Source: Shimia litoralis (lineage in GTDB: Bacteria > Pseudomonadota > Alphaproteobacteria > Rhodobacterales > Rhodobacteraceae). Taken from it: DNA of 64,000 bases. Shown here piece by piece: positions 17,086-25,233 of this stretch. The position numbers and the translations under genes are program-made. The stretch spans positions 62,001 through 126,000 of the forward strand of contig NZ_SULI01000004.1 of assembly GCF_005518135.1 (NCBI RefSeq). Reading direction: 5' to 3'. Below the pieces are notes generated by a model that was given only the letters and a program-made list of their open reading frames with translations, did no database searches and was not told where the DNA came from. Each line of letters opens with the position of its first letter. The stretch's first letter is position 1.

Positions 17086-19287
17086 GTGGTACACAGTCTT
17101 ATCAACCCCAACGACAGTCTCGAACGGCAGAACGAAAAACTTCTCAAGATCACCGAGACCCTGATGCGCCGCGTGGAGCAAAGCACAGAAGACACTGGCG
17201 TTGCCTATGCGCAATTTCAACGCGCTGTCATGCTCGAGGAAGAGGTGCGGCTGCGCACACAAGAACTCGCGCGCGCGTTGGATCTTCTGAATACCTCGAA
17301 TTCCAAGCTCGCACTGGCCAATGCCGAAACAGAAGCGGCACGCGCCAATCTCGCGAACGCCATCGAAACTGTGCAAGAGGGGTTTGCCCTCTTTGACCAG
17401 AACGATGAACTGGTGATGTGCAACAGCAGGTTTGGCAAACATATGCTGGACATCTACCACCTGTTCAAACCCGGCCTGCGTTTTCACGAGTATGTACATC
17501 TGGTCAGCACCAGCCCGTTTTTGTCTTTGCCAGACGGGGAAACGCCCGAAGGATGGGCGGCCTATCGCATGGCGCGCCACCGCGACAAACACGCGGTGTT
17601 CAATGCGCGCATGGCCGGGAGCCGCTGGTTACAAGTCAGCGAGCACCGCACAGCAGATCGCGGCACGGTCATCCTGCAAACAGACATCACGGACATGATG
17701 CGTTTAGAGCGGCAAGAACGTGACCGGCTCTTGGATGATCAGGCCCGTCTCATCAAAGCCACGCTTGAGCATCTCAATCAGGGAATTTGCATTTTCGATG
17801 CCCAAAACAGATTGGTTGATTGGAACCGTCGCACAGGCGAGTTGCTGGACATTCAAGCCAACAAATTTCGGTTGGGCACATATTTTTCGACGTTACACGA
17901 CCATATCCGCGGCGCGCTTGCGCCGATGAGCCTGCAGAACACCGAGCAGGTCACGCGCTGGGTCGAAAGCACATCCAAACGTGCGCCATTGTCATTTGAA
18001 ATCCGTCTGGAAAATGATCGCACTCTTGCTGTGTTTGCCCAACAAATGCCTGACCGGGGCTTTGTGATCAGCTTTACCGATGTGTCCGCTGAGCGCGCAG
18101 CAGTCCATGCGATTTCCCAAGTCAACGAAACGCTCGAACGCCGCGTGACCGAGCGCACACTTGAATTGGAAGACGCCCTCGCCGAAGCAGAGCGCGCCAA
18201 CGCGTCAAAATCGCGATTTGTCGCCGCCGCAAGCCACGACTTGTTGCAACCCCTGTCTGCCGCCAAGCTGTATGTGGCATCATTGGAAGCCGATCTTAAC
18301 CAAACAGACATTAAGGACCGTGCGCATAAGGCTGGAAATGCCCTTGTCAGCGTAGAGCGCATTCTTGATGCGTTGCTTGATATTTCCAAACTGGACTCTG
18401 GTCAGGCTGCTGTCGACATCACGTCGATTTCCCTGCAAGACATCTTGGTCCAGCTGCAAGACGAACTGGTGCCTTTGGCCGTGCAAAAAGGCCTCGAGTT
18501 TTGTCTGGTTGACACAGGTGCCGTCGTCCAAAGTGATGCTTCATTTCTGCGCCGCATCCTGCAGAACCTCACGTCGAATGCCATCCGGTACACGGATCAC
18601 GGCAAAGTTCTTGTCGGTGTACGGCATTTCAAGACATCCGTACGTGTCGAAATTTGGGATACTGGTCATGGCATCCCCGAAAGCCAGCAGGACAAGGTCT
18701 TCGAAGAGTTTCAGCGCCTAAGTACCACCGCGAGCCCGTCCGATGGTATGGGGCTTGGCTTGGCGATTGTCGAACGGGCCTGTCATTTGCTGCAACACCC
18801 GCTGAATCTGCGATCTTGGGAAGGACAAGGGACGTGTTTTTCGGTCGAAATCCCACGTGCGATCCCCAAAGCTGTTTCACGCAGCGTATTCAAGCACCCT
18901 GCCAAGACAACCGCTACATCTTTGTCGCAAAAAATCGTTGTCTTGATCGAGAATGATGCCGAGTTGCGCGCGGCCCTCGCTTTGACGCTTGAAGGCTGGG
19001 GCATCGATGTGCTGCCATGCGTTGGGCCCAACGAGGCCAATGACGTGCTTGAAGCCATAGATATGACGCCTGACGCAATCATCGCTGACTATCAACTGGA
19101 TGACGGAGCTTTGGGCACTACAACAATTTCTCAATTGCGTGACAGATACGGGAACTGCAGCGCATGTCTGATTACCGCCAATCGAACGCCAGAACTGGCG
19201 ACACTCTGCGACGATCAGCGTTTGACATTGCTGTACAAACCGATTGATCCGAACTTGCTCCGCGCTTTTTTGGAAACACTCGATTAG
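17086..19287 (+). CDS. PAS-containing hybrid sensor histidine kinase (NahK/ErcS'-like)
   Basis: 733-residue soluble kinase. In order it has an N-terminal coiled coil (about 10-100), two PAS-like sensor segments (IETVQEGFALFD and HLNQGICIFDAQ), and another helix. A HisKA domain follows with His384 in the H-box AAASHDLLQP, then an HATPase with N-box LTSNAIRYTDHG and GMGLGLAIV. A C-terminal receiver carries Asp668 in IADYQLDDG. No membrane segment is visible. The GTG at 17086 is chosen: GGAG is 9 nt upstream and an earlier ATG at 17050 would overlap the FIST gene. The H-box is of the NahK/ErcS' kind. It ends with a 4-nt overlap against DUF779. Confidence 0.9.
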   Translation: MVHSLINPNDSLERQNEKLLKITETLMRRVEQSTEDTGVAYAQFQRAVMLEEEVRLRTQELARALDLLNTSNSKLALANAETEAARANLANAIETVQEGFALFDQNDELVMCNSRFGKHMLDIYHLFKPGLRFHEYVHLVSTSPFLSLPDGETPEGWAAYRMARHRDKHAVFNARMAGSRWLQVSEHRTADRGTVILQTDITDMMRLERQERDRLLDDQARLIKATLEHLNQGICIFDAQNRLVDWNRRTGELLDIQANKFRLGTYFSTLHDHIRGALAPMSLQNTEQVTRWVESTSKRAPLSFEIRLENDRTLAVFAQQMPDRGFVISFTDVSAERAAVHAISQVNETLERRVTERTLELEDALAEAERANASKSRFVAAASHDLLQPLSAAKLYVASLEADLNQTDIKDRAHKAGNALVSVERILDALLDISKLDSGQAAVDITSISLQDILVQLQDELVPLAVQKGLEFCLVDTGAVVQSDASFLRRILQNLTSNAIRYTDHGKVLVGVRHFKTSVRVEIWDTGHGIPESQQDKVFEEFQRLSTTASPSDGMGLGLAIVERACHLLQHPLNLRSWEGQGTCFSVEIPRAIPKAVSRSVFKHPAKTTATSLSQKIVVLIENDAELRAALALTLEGWGIDVLPCVGPNEANDVLEAIDMTPDAIIADYQLDDGALGTTTISQLRDRYGNCSACLITANRTPELATLCDDQRLTLLYKPIDPNLLRAFLETLD

Positions 19288-19637
19288 CTCTCGCGGATGC
19301 ACACATCTGACCGTGTCAAAAAACGCCGCCCAGACCCGTTATCCAACGAAAACATGCCACCTATTCCGTCAATCGCATCAATCACCAAATCGGTGTGTTT
19401 CCAGCGCTCGTATTGATCTGCGTTCATATAGAACGGCACAGCGCCAATCTCTCCGATCAGAACGTCCTGATCGCCGACAATATAGTCATCCTGCTGAAAC
19501 AGCATTGGCGCCGACCCGTCACAACATCCGCCCGATTGATGAAACAACAGCTCAGATCCGTATTTGTCTTTGAGCGTTTGGATCAATGTCAGCGCATCAT
19601 CGGTCGCTGTCACGCGCATTTTCACATCATCCTGCAT
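19284..19637 (-). CDS. DUF779 protein
   Basis: 117-residue DUF779 protein with the family cysteine motif SGGCCDGSAPML around residue 35-46. DUF779 genes are commonly found beside NAD-dependent acetaldehyde dehydrogenases, as here, but their function is not known. The start at 19637 is preferred since GGAG lies 7 nt upstream; the ATG at 19655 precedes that site. It follows the aldehyde dehydrogenase by 58 nt with a hairpin between, and its 3' end overlaps the hybrid kinase by 4 nt. Confidence 0.88.
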   Translation of the reverse strand: MQDDVKMRVTATDDALTLIQTLKDKYGSELLFHQSGGCCDGSAPMLFQQDDYIVGDQDVLIGEIGAVPFYMNADQYERWKHTDLVIDAIDGIGGMFSLDNGSGRRFLTRSDVCIRES

Positions 19638-19659
19638 CACATCTCTCCCGATCAAACAG

Positions 19660-19686
19660 CTGGCCCCACCAAAACGGCGGGGCCAG
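19660..19686 (-). terminator. Intercistronic hairpin between aldehyde dehydrogenase and DUF779
   Basis: CTGGCCCC (19660-19667) and GGGGCCAG (19679-19686) form a strong 8-bp GC stem, 10 nt past the aldehyde dehydrogenase stop. Read on the minus strand only a weak TTT follows, so it may attenuate transcription or protect the upstream mRNA end rather than terminate fully. Confidence 0.55.
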
Positions 19687-19695
19687 AAAACGTAG

Positions 19696-21240
19696 TTAGA
19701 AGAAACCCAGAGCGTTCGGGCTATATGACACCAAAAGGTTCTTGGTTTGGCGATAGTGGTCCAGCATCATCTTGTGGTTTTCACGGCCAATACCCGACTG
19801 TTTGTATCCACCAAACGCAGCGTGTGCAGGATAGGCGTGATAACAGTTGGTCCACACACGGCCTGCCTGAATCTCGCGCCCCATGCGGAATGCGCGCGCG
19901 CCATCGCGTGTCCAAACACCCGCGCCAAGACCATACAGCGTATCGTTGGCAATCTCGAGCGCTTCTGCTTCGTCCTTGAAGGTGGTCACCGAAAGAACTG
20001 GCCCAAAGATTTCCTCTTGGAAAATCCGCATCTTGTTATCGCCCTTGAATACCGTCGGCTCGATATAGTTGCCGCCTTCAAGTCCGCTGAGCGTGGAAAC
20101 ATTGCCACCAGTCAACAGTTCGGCACCTTCGTCTTTCCCAAGCTGGAGATATGACGCAATCTTTTCTTTTTGCTCAACAGAGGCCTGTGCGCCAATCATG
20201 GTGTCCATGGCCAATGGGTTGCCTTGCTTGACCGCTTTGACCCGCTCGATTGCGCGCCCGATAAAGTCGTCATAAATCGACTCTTGGATCAGTGCTCGAC
20301 TTGGGCAAGTACAGACTTCGCCTTGGTTGAGGGCAAACATGGTGAAGCCTTCAAGACATTTGTCAAAATACGCATCATCCGCCGACATAATGTCTTCAAA
20401 GAAGATGTTAGGAGATTTCCCACCAAGCTCAAGCGTCACAGGAATCAGGTTCTGGGACGCATATTGCATGATCAAGCGACCCGTCGTGGTTTCCCCTGTA
20501 AACGCAATTTTGGCAATCCGGTTCGAGCTGGCCAGCGGTTTGCCAGCCTCAAGGCCAAACCCGTTTACAATATTCAAAACCCCCGCAGGCAGAACATCTG
20601 CGATCAACTCCATCAACACCAAAATCGATGCTGGTGTTTGTTCCGCAGGTTTCATCACAACGCAGTTGCCCGCCGCCAAAGCCGGTGCAAGTTTCCAAAC
20701 AGCCATCAATAGTGGAAAGTTCCACGGGATAATCTGACCCACGACGCCCAGAGGCTCGGGAATGTGATACGCATAAGTATCGCCATCGATCTCAGAAATG
20801 CCGCCTTCTTCGGCGCGAATACAGCCCGCAAAATATCTCCAATGGTCGATACAAAGCGCCACGTCCGCCGCAATAGATTCACGGATCGGCTTGCCGTTGT
20901 CCAACGTTTCCGCTGCGGCCAATGTTTGGCTGTTGGCTTCCATGATATCGGCGATTTTCAGCAACGCGTTCGAGCGCTCGGTGGTCGACGTCTTGCCCCA
21001 TGCCGGGAAAGCCGCATGTGCCGCATCAAGTGCCAGATTCACGTCATCCGCGTTGGATCGCGCGATTTCACAGATCACTTCGCCGGTGATCGGTGTGGTG
21101 TTTTCGAAATATTGCCCCGAGAGCGGCTCTACGAATTCACCATTGATAAAGTTGCCATAGCGCGCTTTGAATGGGAACGCGACGTCCAGATGCGATGTGT
21201 CCAGCGCACTGCTGAGCTGTGTTTTAGATTGAATGTTCAT
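19696..21240 (-). CDS. NAD-dependent aldehyde dehydrogenase (acetaldehyde type, AcoD/ExaC-like)
   Basis: 514-residue tetramer-type ALDH that oxidises aldehydes to acids with NAD. It shows PWNFPLLM, the glutamate motif LELGGKSPN, and the catalytic cysteine in [11 protein letters not shown]. The additional TCPSR form is characteristic of the AcoD/ExaC acetaldehyde dehydrogenase subgroup. A GGAGG lies 7 nt before the ATG. DUF779 is downstream. The convergent two-component genes resemble those controlling the Pseudomonas ethanol oxidation system, where exaC encodes this enzyme. No alcohol dehydrogenase is visible in the window. Confidence 0.93.
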   Translation of the reverse strand: MNIQSKTQLSSALDTSHLDVAFPFKARYGNFINGEFVEPLSGQYFENTTPITGEVICEIARSNADDVNLALDAAHAAFPAWGKTSTTERSNALLKIADIMEANSQTLAAAETLDNGKPIRESIAADVALCIDHWRYFAGCIRAEEGGISEIDGDTYAYHIPEPLGVVGQIIPWNFPLLMAVWKLAPALAAGNCVVMKPAEQTPASILVLMELIADVLPAGVLNIVNGFGLEAGKPLASSNRIAKIAFTGETTTGRLIMQYASQNLIPVTLELGGKSPNIFFEDIMSADDAYFDKCLEGFTMFALNQGEVCTCPSRALIQESIYDDFIGRAIERVKAVKQGNPLAMDTMIGAQASVEQKEKIASYLQLGKDEGAELLTGGNVSTLSGLEGGNYIEPTVFKGDNKMRIFQEEIFGPVLSVTTFKDEAEALEIANDTLYGLGAGVWTRDGARAFRMGREIQAGRVWTNCYHAYPAHAAFGGYKQSGIGRENHKMMLDHYRQTKNLLVSYSPNALGFF

Positions 21241-21408
21241 GTCATTCCTCCCCCCTAAAAGAGTGTTAAGAAATGCATCGACCTCAACGGCCCCTCTCCT
21301 CGTTTTGGGACCATCAGTCGGTGCTGAGGGGTACCGTAAGAGCGCAAGTGCGATGTGGATATTGGACTTTGGTCTTAGTTGGGGGGGGCGGGTGTCGACA
21401 GTTCTGGC

Positions 21409-22296
21409 CTAGTACAAGCTCGCGACATAGGTATCCAAGATGGTCTCAAGGGTTTCTTGTGATGACCACGTCGTTGCAGTGGCGAACTGGGTTGCAGGGA
21501 CGTTGGATACGGATCCGGGCAGGACAAAATCATCTTGGTGACGCGCGTCGGATCCCGCCACGCACATTTCGACCGCCAAACCCAACCGCGCGGCAATCCC
21601 ATCCAGAATATCACGCCAACAACAATAGGGCCCGGCAACATTCCACATCGCGGACTCTTTCAGCGAAAGCGCGGTTGCAAACGCACGCCCCGCATCTTGG
21701 CCACCCAAAATGGACGTCCCGCCTAGATACATGGCCTTGTCACTCGGAAAGACAAACCTGCGTTGCTCCATGAGCGCCGCGGTCATCATATCGAGATACT
21801 GTGGGGTCTTCTCCGATTGGTTGGGGCCACATAACAATCCAATCCGAAGCCCATTGGCCGGCCACCCAGTTTCCTTGGCTTGCTGCAACAGTCGAAATTC
21901 ATTGGCAACCTTGCCCCAGTCATAGGGCGTCACGGGATCAAGCGGATGCTCTTCGGACAAGACCCCCTGCGGCACGCCATACACGGTTTGGCTGGAACAA
22001 TAGACAAACGGGCCCCGTGTCCACTGTGCCAAAAGCTGGTGCATCGCTGTGATATCGATATCTAATATCTCTTGATGCGTTTGCGCACCAGAACTGGCCA
22101 AATGGACAATCCCATCCCAGGTTTGCGCTGTCACAGATTCGGGCAGCGGACGCGACAGATCGCATCGAATGCTGGCGTAACGATCATCGACATCACCAGA
22201 ATGCACCACCGCAACAGGGTCATATCCCGCCTCGCACAGAGCGGGTAAAACGAATGTCCCCAAATTGCTGCTGGCTCCGGTCACCAATACGCGCAC
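21409..22296 (-). CDS. NAD-dependent epimerase/dehydratase (extended SDR)
   Basis: 295-residue extended short-chain dehydrogenase/reductase. The Rossmann motif appears as VTGASSNLG at residues 6-14, the catalytic triad is suggested by YCSSQTVYG and YDWGKV (Tyr and Lys), and RIGLLCGPN is typical of sugar-nucleotide epimerases. Translation starts at GTG with AGGAGG 5-6 nt upstream; that site nearly abuts the stop of the radical SAM gene 12 nt away, so it is the last gene of that operon. The substrate is unknown. The location suggests a role related to the upstream radical SAM product rather than classical sugar metabolism, but this is inference. Confidence 0.88.
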   Translation of the reverse strand: MRVLVTGASSNLGTFVLPALCEAGYDPVAVVHSGDVDDRYASIRCDLSRPLPESVTAQTWDGIVHLASSGAQTHQEILDIDITAMHQLLAQWTRGPFVYCSSQTVYGVPQGVLSEEHPLDPVTPYDWGKVANEFRLLQQAKETGWPANGLRIGLLCGPNQSEKTPQYLDMMTAALMEQRRFVFPSDKAMYLGGTSILGGQDAGRAFATALSLKESAMWNVAGPYCCWRDILDGIAARLGLAVEMCVAGSDARHQDDFVLPGSVSNVPATQFATATTWSSQETLETILDTYVASLY

Positions 22297-22308
22297 AGTT
22301 CCCCTCCT

Positions 22309-24021
22309 CTAGGCCACGGCGCGGCTGTCGCCGCAATCAAACGGGTTAAACCCAGATTTGAACACAGATCCATGCCCGCTGGTGAAATAGAGATGCACGG
22401 CAAGATCACCGCCTGCAAATTCCCCAAGGCGCCCCCAGTGCAGACGCTCGAACGCACGCTGCATTTCGCGCAACACGTCGTCAGGCGTGACCGCATCCGG
22501 CATCGGGTGCGGCACCACAAACGGTGCATTCGGGAAAATGTCACCGCCGACCGGCACCAGTTCCATGCCAAAATCATGCGGATTCTCAAACATTGGTGTA
22601 TCACGGAACAGAACAAATTCGTTCAGCAAAAAGGTAAAACCCGATTTCCCCTGCCCCACCTGAATCAGAAAATCCACCGTTTGATTAAGCTCGGCAAGGG
22701 TTTCACTCGGAAAGCCTGCGATCAGATTAAGATGAATGCCGATTCCGGCCTGATCCGCAGCATTTAATATCTCGGCGACGGCGGGCTCGTCCAAACGGCG
22801 GTCGTACTTGTCCATCGCAATCTGAATGCGCGGAACCGTTGTTTCCAAGCCAAACAGCACCTCGTAACATCCCGCCAAAGCCAATTGGTCGAACAACACC
22901 TTACCAAATACCGGCTCCAGCTTACTGCGGCAGGCCCAATGGATATCGATCCCAAGCGTCACCAGTTTCTGCGAGAACTCACGCAACAAGGCCGGAGACA
23001 AGGCTTCGTCTGAGAATTGAAAATGCGACACGCCAGCCTGCGCAAAGCCAGAAAGTCTGTCCAGCGCCTGAACCAGATCTGACTTGGACGGTGCGCGCCC
23101 ATTTCCGAATTTGGCATTTTGCGTGCAATAGGTGCATTTTGCCCAATAACACCGCCCTTCACTTAGGCGCATGGTAAGGATGCGTTTCGGCGCAAAAATC
23201 TCGAAGTCATGCGCATAGATATCGCCCAGCGTTTTGGATGGCACCGCGCCACACACCGGAAACCGCAACTTAAGCACCACCGGAATGGCCCCACGTTCGA
23301 CGACGACGTCGTCAAACATGTCAAACAACGGATGGGCACGCCCCTGTTCTTTGAGCACTGAATGCAGCGAGTAATTCTCGTGACCATGATCCCCAAGACA
23401 CATCTGACAATTCGGCCAGCGCCGCCGCACAACTTCGGTCAACATCAGCGCCGACAAAAGCTCGCCTTCGTCCTTGATCTTGAGAAACAGAAATTCATTC
23501 GGTGGCGGCATCTGTTCGACCGCGTTTTCGACAAGCTTTTGCAGCAATGTCTGACCGGATGCAAACGCACCCAAAGCGACCGAGCTTCCATAGTTCAGCC
23601 CAGCCACACGCGCACCGTTGATGCCAAAAATCACGTTGTCCTGAAGCGTGTTCAATATTTGAAACCCCGCCTCAATATGAGCGATTTGCTCTAGATATGT
23701 TTCGGCGCTGTCAAAAAATGCGGGATTTTTGAGGTTCTGCAACGCCTGATCAGCGGCTCGCATCATGGCGCCTGCATCGACCCCCTGCGCCTTAAGGCGC
23801 AAGCTGCGGCGCGTGTGGTCCAGCCGACCATTTACGGATCGGATTGCCACCAAGGTGTTCTGGGAAAACAGGCCCGACCACCATGCTCCGGCGACATCCC
23901 ATGCCGCAACTGAAAACCGCGTGGCCATATCATCGTCATACCAAAAACCGATGTCATCCACGGTCGTTGGCAATCGACCGGGCAAGCGCACCAACCCGAT
24001 CTCTGGCGTGTCATGTTGCAT
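22309..24021 (-). CDS. Radical SAM protein with B12-binding-like N-terminal region
   Basis: 570-residue enzyme. Residues about 175-260 resemble a cobalamin-binding-type Rossmann domain (LFLKIKDEGELLSALMLTEVV), without a clear DxHxxG motif. A radical SAM barrel follows, with cysteines 291, 296 and 299 in CYWAKCTYC. This is CX4CX2C, not the usual CX3CX2C. FGLE and LIAGFPSET are typical of the B12-type radical SAM group, and the overall plan recalls RiPP-maturation radical SAM proteins. It is third in a four-gene operon after two exported small proteins, 26 nt from the gene before it. Possible roles are peptide modification or a methyl transfer; none is proven. Confidence 0.85.
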   Translation of the reverse strand: MQHDTPEIGLVRLPGRLPTTVDDIGFWYDDDMATRFSVAAWDVAGAWWSGLFSQNTLVAIRSVNGRLDHTRRSLRLKAQGVDAGAMMRAADQALQNLKNPAFFDSAETYLEQIAHIEAGFQILNTLQDNVIFGINGARVAGLNYGSSVALGAFASGQTLLQKLVENAVEQMPPPNEFLFLKIKDEGELLSALMLTEVVRRRWPNCQMCLGDHGHENYSLHSVLKEQGRAHPLFDMFDDVVVERGAIPVVLKLRFPVCGAVPSKTLGDIYAHDFEIFAPKRILTMRLSEGRCYWAKCTYCTQNAKFGNGRAPSKSDLVQALDRLSGFAQAGVSHFQFSDEALSPALLREFSQKLVTLGIDIHWACRSKLEPVFGKVLFDQLALAGCYEVLFGLETTVPRIQIAMDKYDRRLDEPAVAEILNAADQAGIGIHLNLIAGFPSETLAELNQTVDFLIQVGQGKSGFTFLLNEFVLFRDTPMFENPHDFGMELVPVGGDIFPNAPFVVPHPMPDAVTPDDVLREMQRAFERLHWGRLGEFAGGDLAVHLYFTSGHGSVFKSGFNPFDCGDSRAVA

Positions 24022-24047
24022 GAATCACCTGCAGTAAATTGGCAGGA

Positions 24048-24314
24048 CTATCCGCGCACACCCATTGCGGCACAGCAGTGTTTGCCGCCATGGTACGCTT
24101 TTTGCACAGGCGATTTGGGAAGCACCTTTGGCACCACACCATGTTTTCCAGCAAACGCGACCTTGAGTTCATTTGCACGCTGTTTCACGCGCGCATCCGA
24201 GTCATCAACGTCAACAGCCAAGGACTGTGCCGTCTGCGGTGCGGCCACCACCAGTGACAAACAACCCGCAGCAAACAGATAAAACTTGGATTTCAGGGAT
24301 TTGATATGTGTCAT
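24048..24314 (-). CDS. Small exported protein with C-terminal Gly-Gly and Cys-Cys (possible radical SAM substrate)
   Basis: 88-residue protein I do not recognise. Residues 1-33 form a signal peptide (basic start, hydrophobic FYLFAAGCLSLVVAA, Ala-rich exit). The mature part is charged (VDVDDSDARVKQRANEL) and ends in a distinctive tail with HGGKHCC at residues 75-81 and MGVRG at the end. The ATG at 24314 has GGAG 8 nt upstream; the ORF is open further to 24416 but without a ribosome site. It lies 14 nt after the larger exported protein and 26 nt before the radical SAM gene. Size, tail and position make it a candidate modified peptide, but the Sec-type signal is unusual for that. Confidence 0.7.
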   Translation of the reverse strand: MTHIKSLKSKFYLFAAGCLSLVVAAPQTAQSLAVDVDDSDARVKQRANELKVAFAGKHGVVPKVLPKSPVQKAYHGGKHCCAAMGVRG

Positions 24315-24328
24315 CACGCTTGCTCCGA

Positions 24329-25009
24329 TCAATTTGTCAAAAAGACGTATTCTTGGGGTTTGGCATCGGCATTCTGGATTTGCACGGTATAGCTGCCAGC
24401 ATCGCCCGCCATCCATTCACATCGAAAATACTCCGTCGCCATGGGAGTGCCGCAAACCTTGTTGCCGCTGGCGTCATTCACCGACACCATCATGGCGCTT
24501 CCAAAGTCGCTTTCGACATAGATGGCTGCCGTTTCGCTTGGATCGAACTCGACAACGAAGTCTTGCGTTGCCCCAGCCGCCACCGTTTCCAGATAGACCA
24601 ATCCACCTGCCCCGCGTGACTGTTCGGCTTCGGCGTCCGCGATCATCGCCAAAAGCTCTGGGTTGTCACCAGCATACTCTGCTGCGAGATGCAGCAAGTT
24701 GTGGTTCGAATTTGCCAAGACATCCGACATGGTTTTGGTCTTTGAATCTTCTGAGGACGTCACCGTACCTCCGACCCGTTTGGCTTGCTTGCCTTCGACC
24801 AACCCGACAGAGTTGAACATACGCACCGCCTGAATGAGCGCCACTGGGTCTCGGTTTTCTACGCCGTATCCCAACAGTGATCTTGCGGTTTCGATGGTCT
24901 GTAAGTGATCCGCATTCAAGGATTGATTGGCCCGCCCAATTTGCGGGGCCGCGATGGCCGTACACATGGCCAGCACACAAACACCCAATGAAAATTTATT
25001 GATTTTCAA
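24329..25009 (-). CDS. Exported protein of unknown function with C-terminal beta-sandwich-like domain
   Basis: 226-residue protein not matched to a named family. Residues 1-27 are a signal peptide ending near GRANQ. A helical middle section (35-75, 95-130) is followed by a C-terminal segment (about 145-226) with alternating strands (TQDFVVEFDPSETAAIYVESD...GSYTVQIQNADAKP), similar in style to bacterial pre-peptidase C-terminal domains. Two cysteines (in KVCGTP and FRCEW) could form a disulfide in the periplasm. It is the first gene of the operon with the small Cys-Cys protein, the radical SAM enzyme and the epimerase. The promoter should lie in 25010-25199. Confidence 0.8.
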   Translation of the reverse strand: MKINKFSLGVCVLAMCTAIAAPQIGRANQSLNADHLQTIETARSLLGYGVENRDPVALIQAVRMFNSVGLVEGKQAKRVGGTVTSSEDSKTKTMSDVLANSNHNLLHLAAEYAGDNPELLAMIADAEAEQSRGAGGLVYLETVAAGATQDFVVEFDPSETAAIYVESDFGSAMMVSVNDASGNKVCGTPMATEYFRCEWMAGDAGSYTVQIQNADAKPQEYVFLTN

Positions 25010-25199
25010 GACGTTTCCTTTCGTGTCGCAGCTCTGAAATGAACTTCAACGCTAGCAGTCTGGTCCGATTTTTCAAAACAATTTCTCTGAATCGACCGTT
25101 CATGACGGTATTTGTCATGTTGGACGTTCCTGTGCGTTGGCCGTGTGCGCTGTCAAAAGCGCATAACAGCGGGTGTGCAGCCTTCCCTGTCCCAGAGGT

Positions 25200-25226
25200 G
25201 CGCAAGGGCTTTCGCGGCCCTTGCGC
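25200..25226 (-). terminator. Hairpin after the tryptophanase-like gene
   Basis: Perfect 10-bp stem GCGCAAGGGC / GCCCTTGCGC (25200-25209 with 25217-25226) and a 7-nt loop, starting 8 nt past the stop of the lyase gene. No T-run follows on the minus strand, so it is a terminator-like or mRNA-stabilising hairpin. It separates the lyase gene from the exported-protein/radical SAM operon. Confidence 0.55.
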
Positions 25227-25233
25227 TGAGTGG

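Noticed and set aside
21381-21388. Run of eight G in the region upstream of the aldehyde dehydrogenase gene, considered as a phase-variation tract
   Set aside because: It is outside any coding frame and not placed between promoter elements I can identify; a homopolymer of this size alone is weak evidence.
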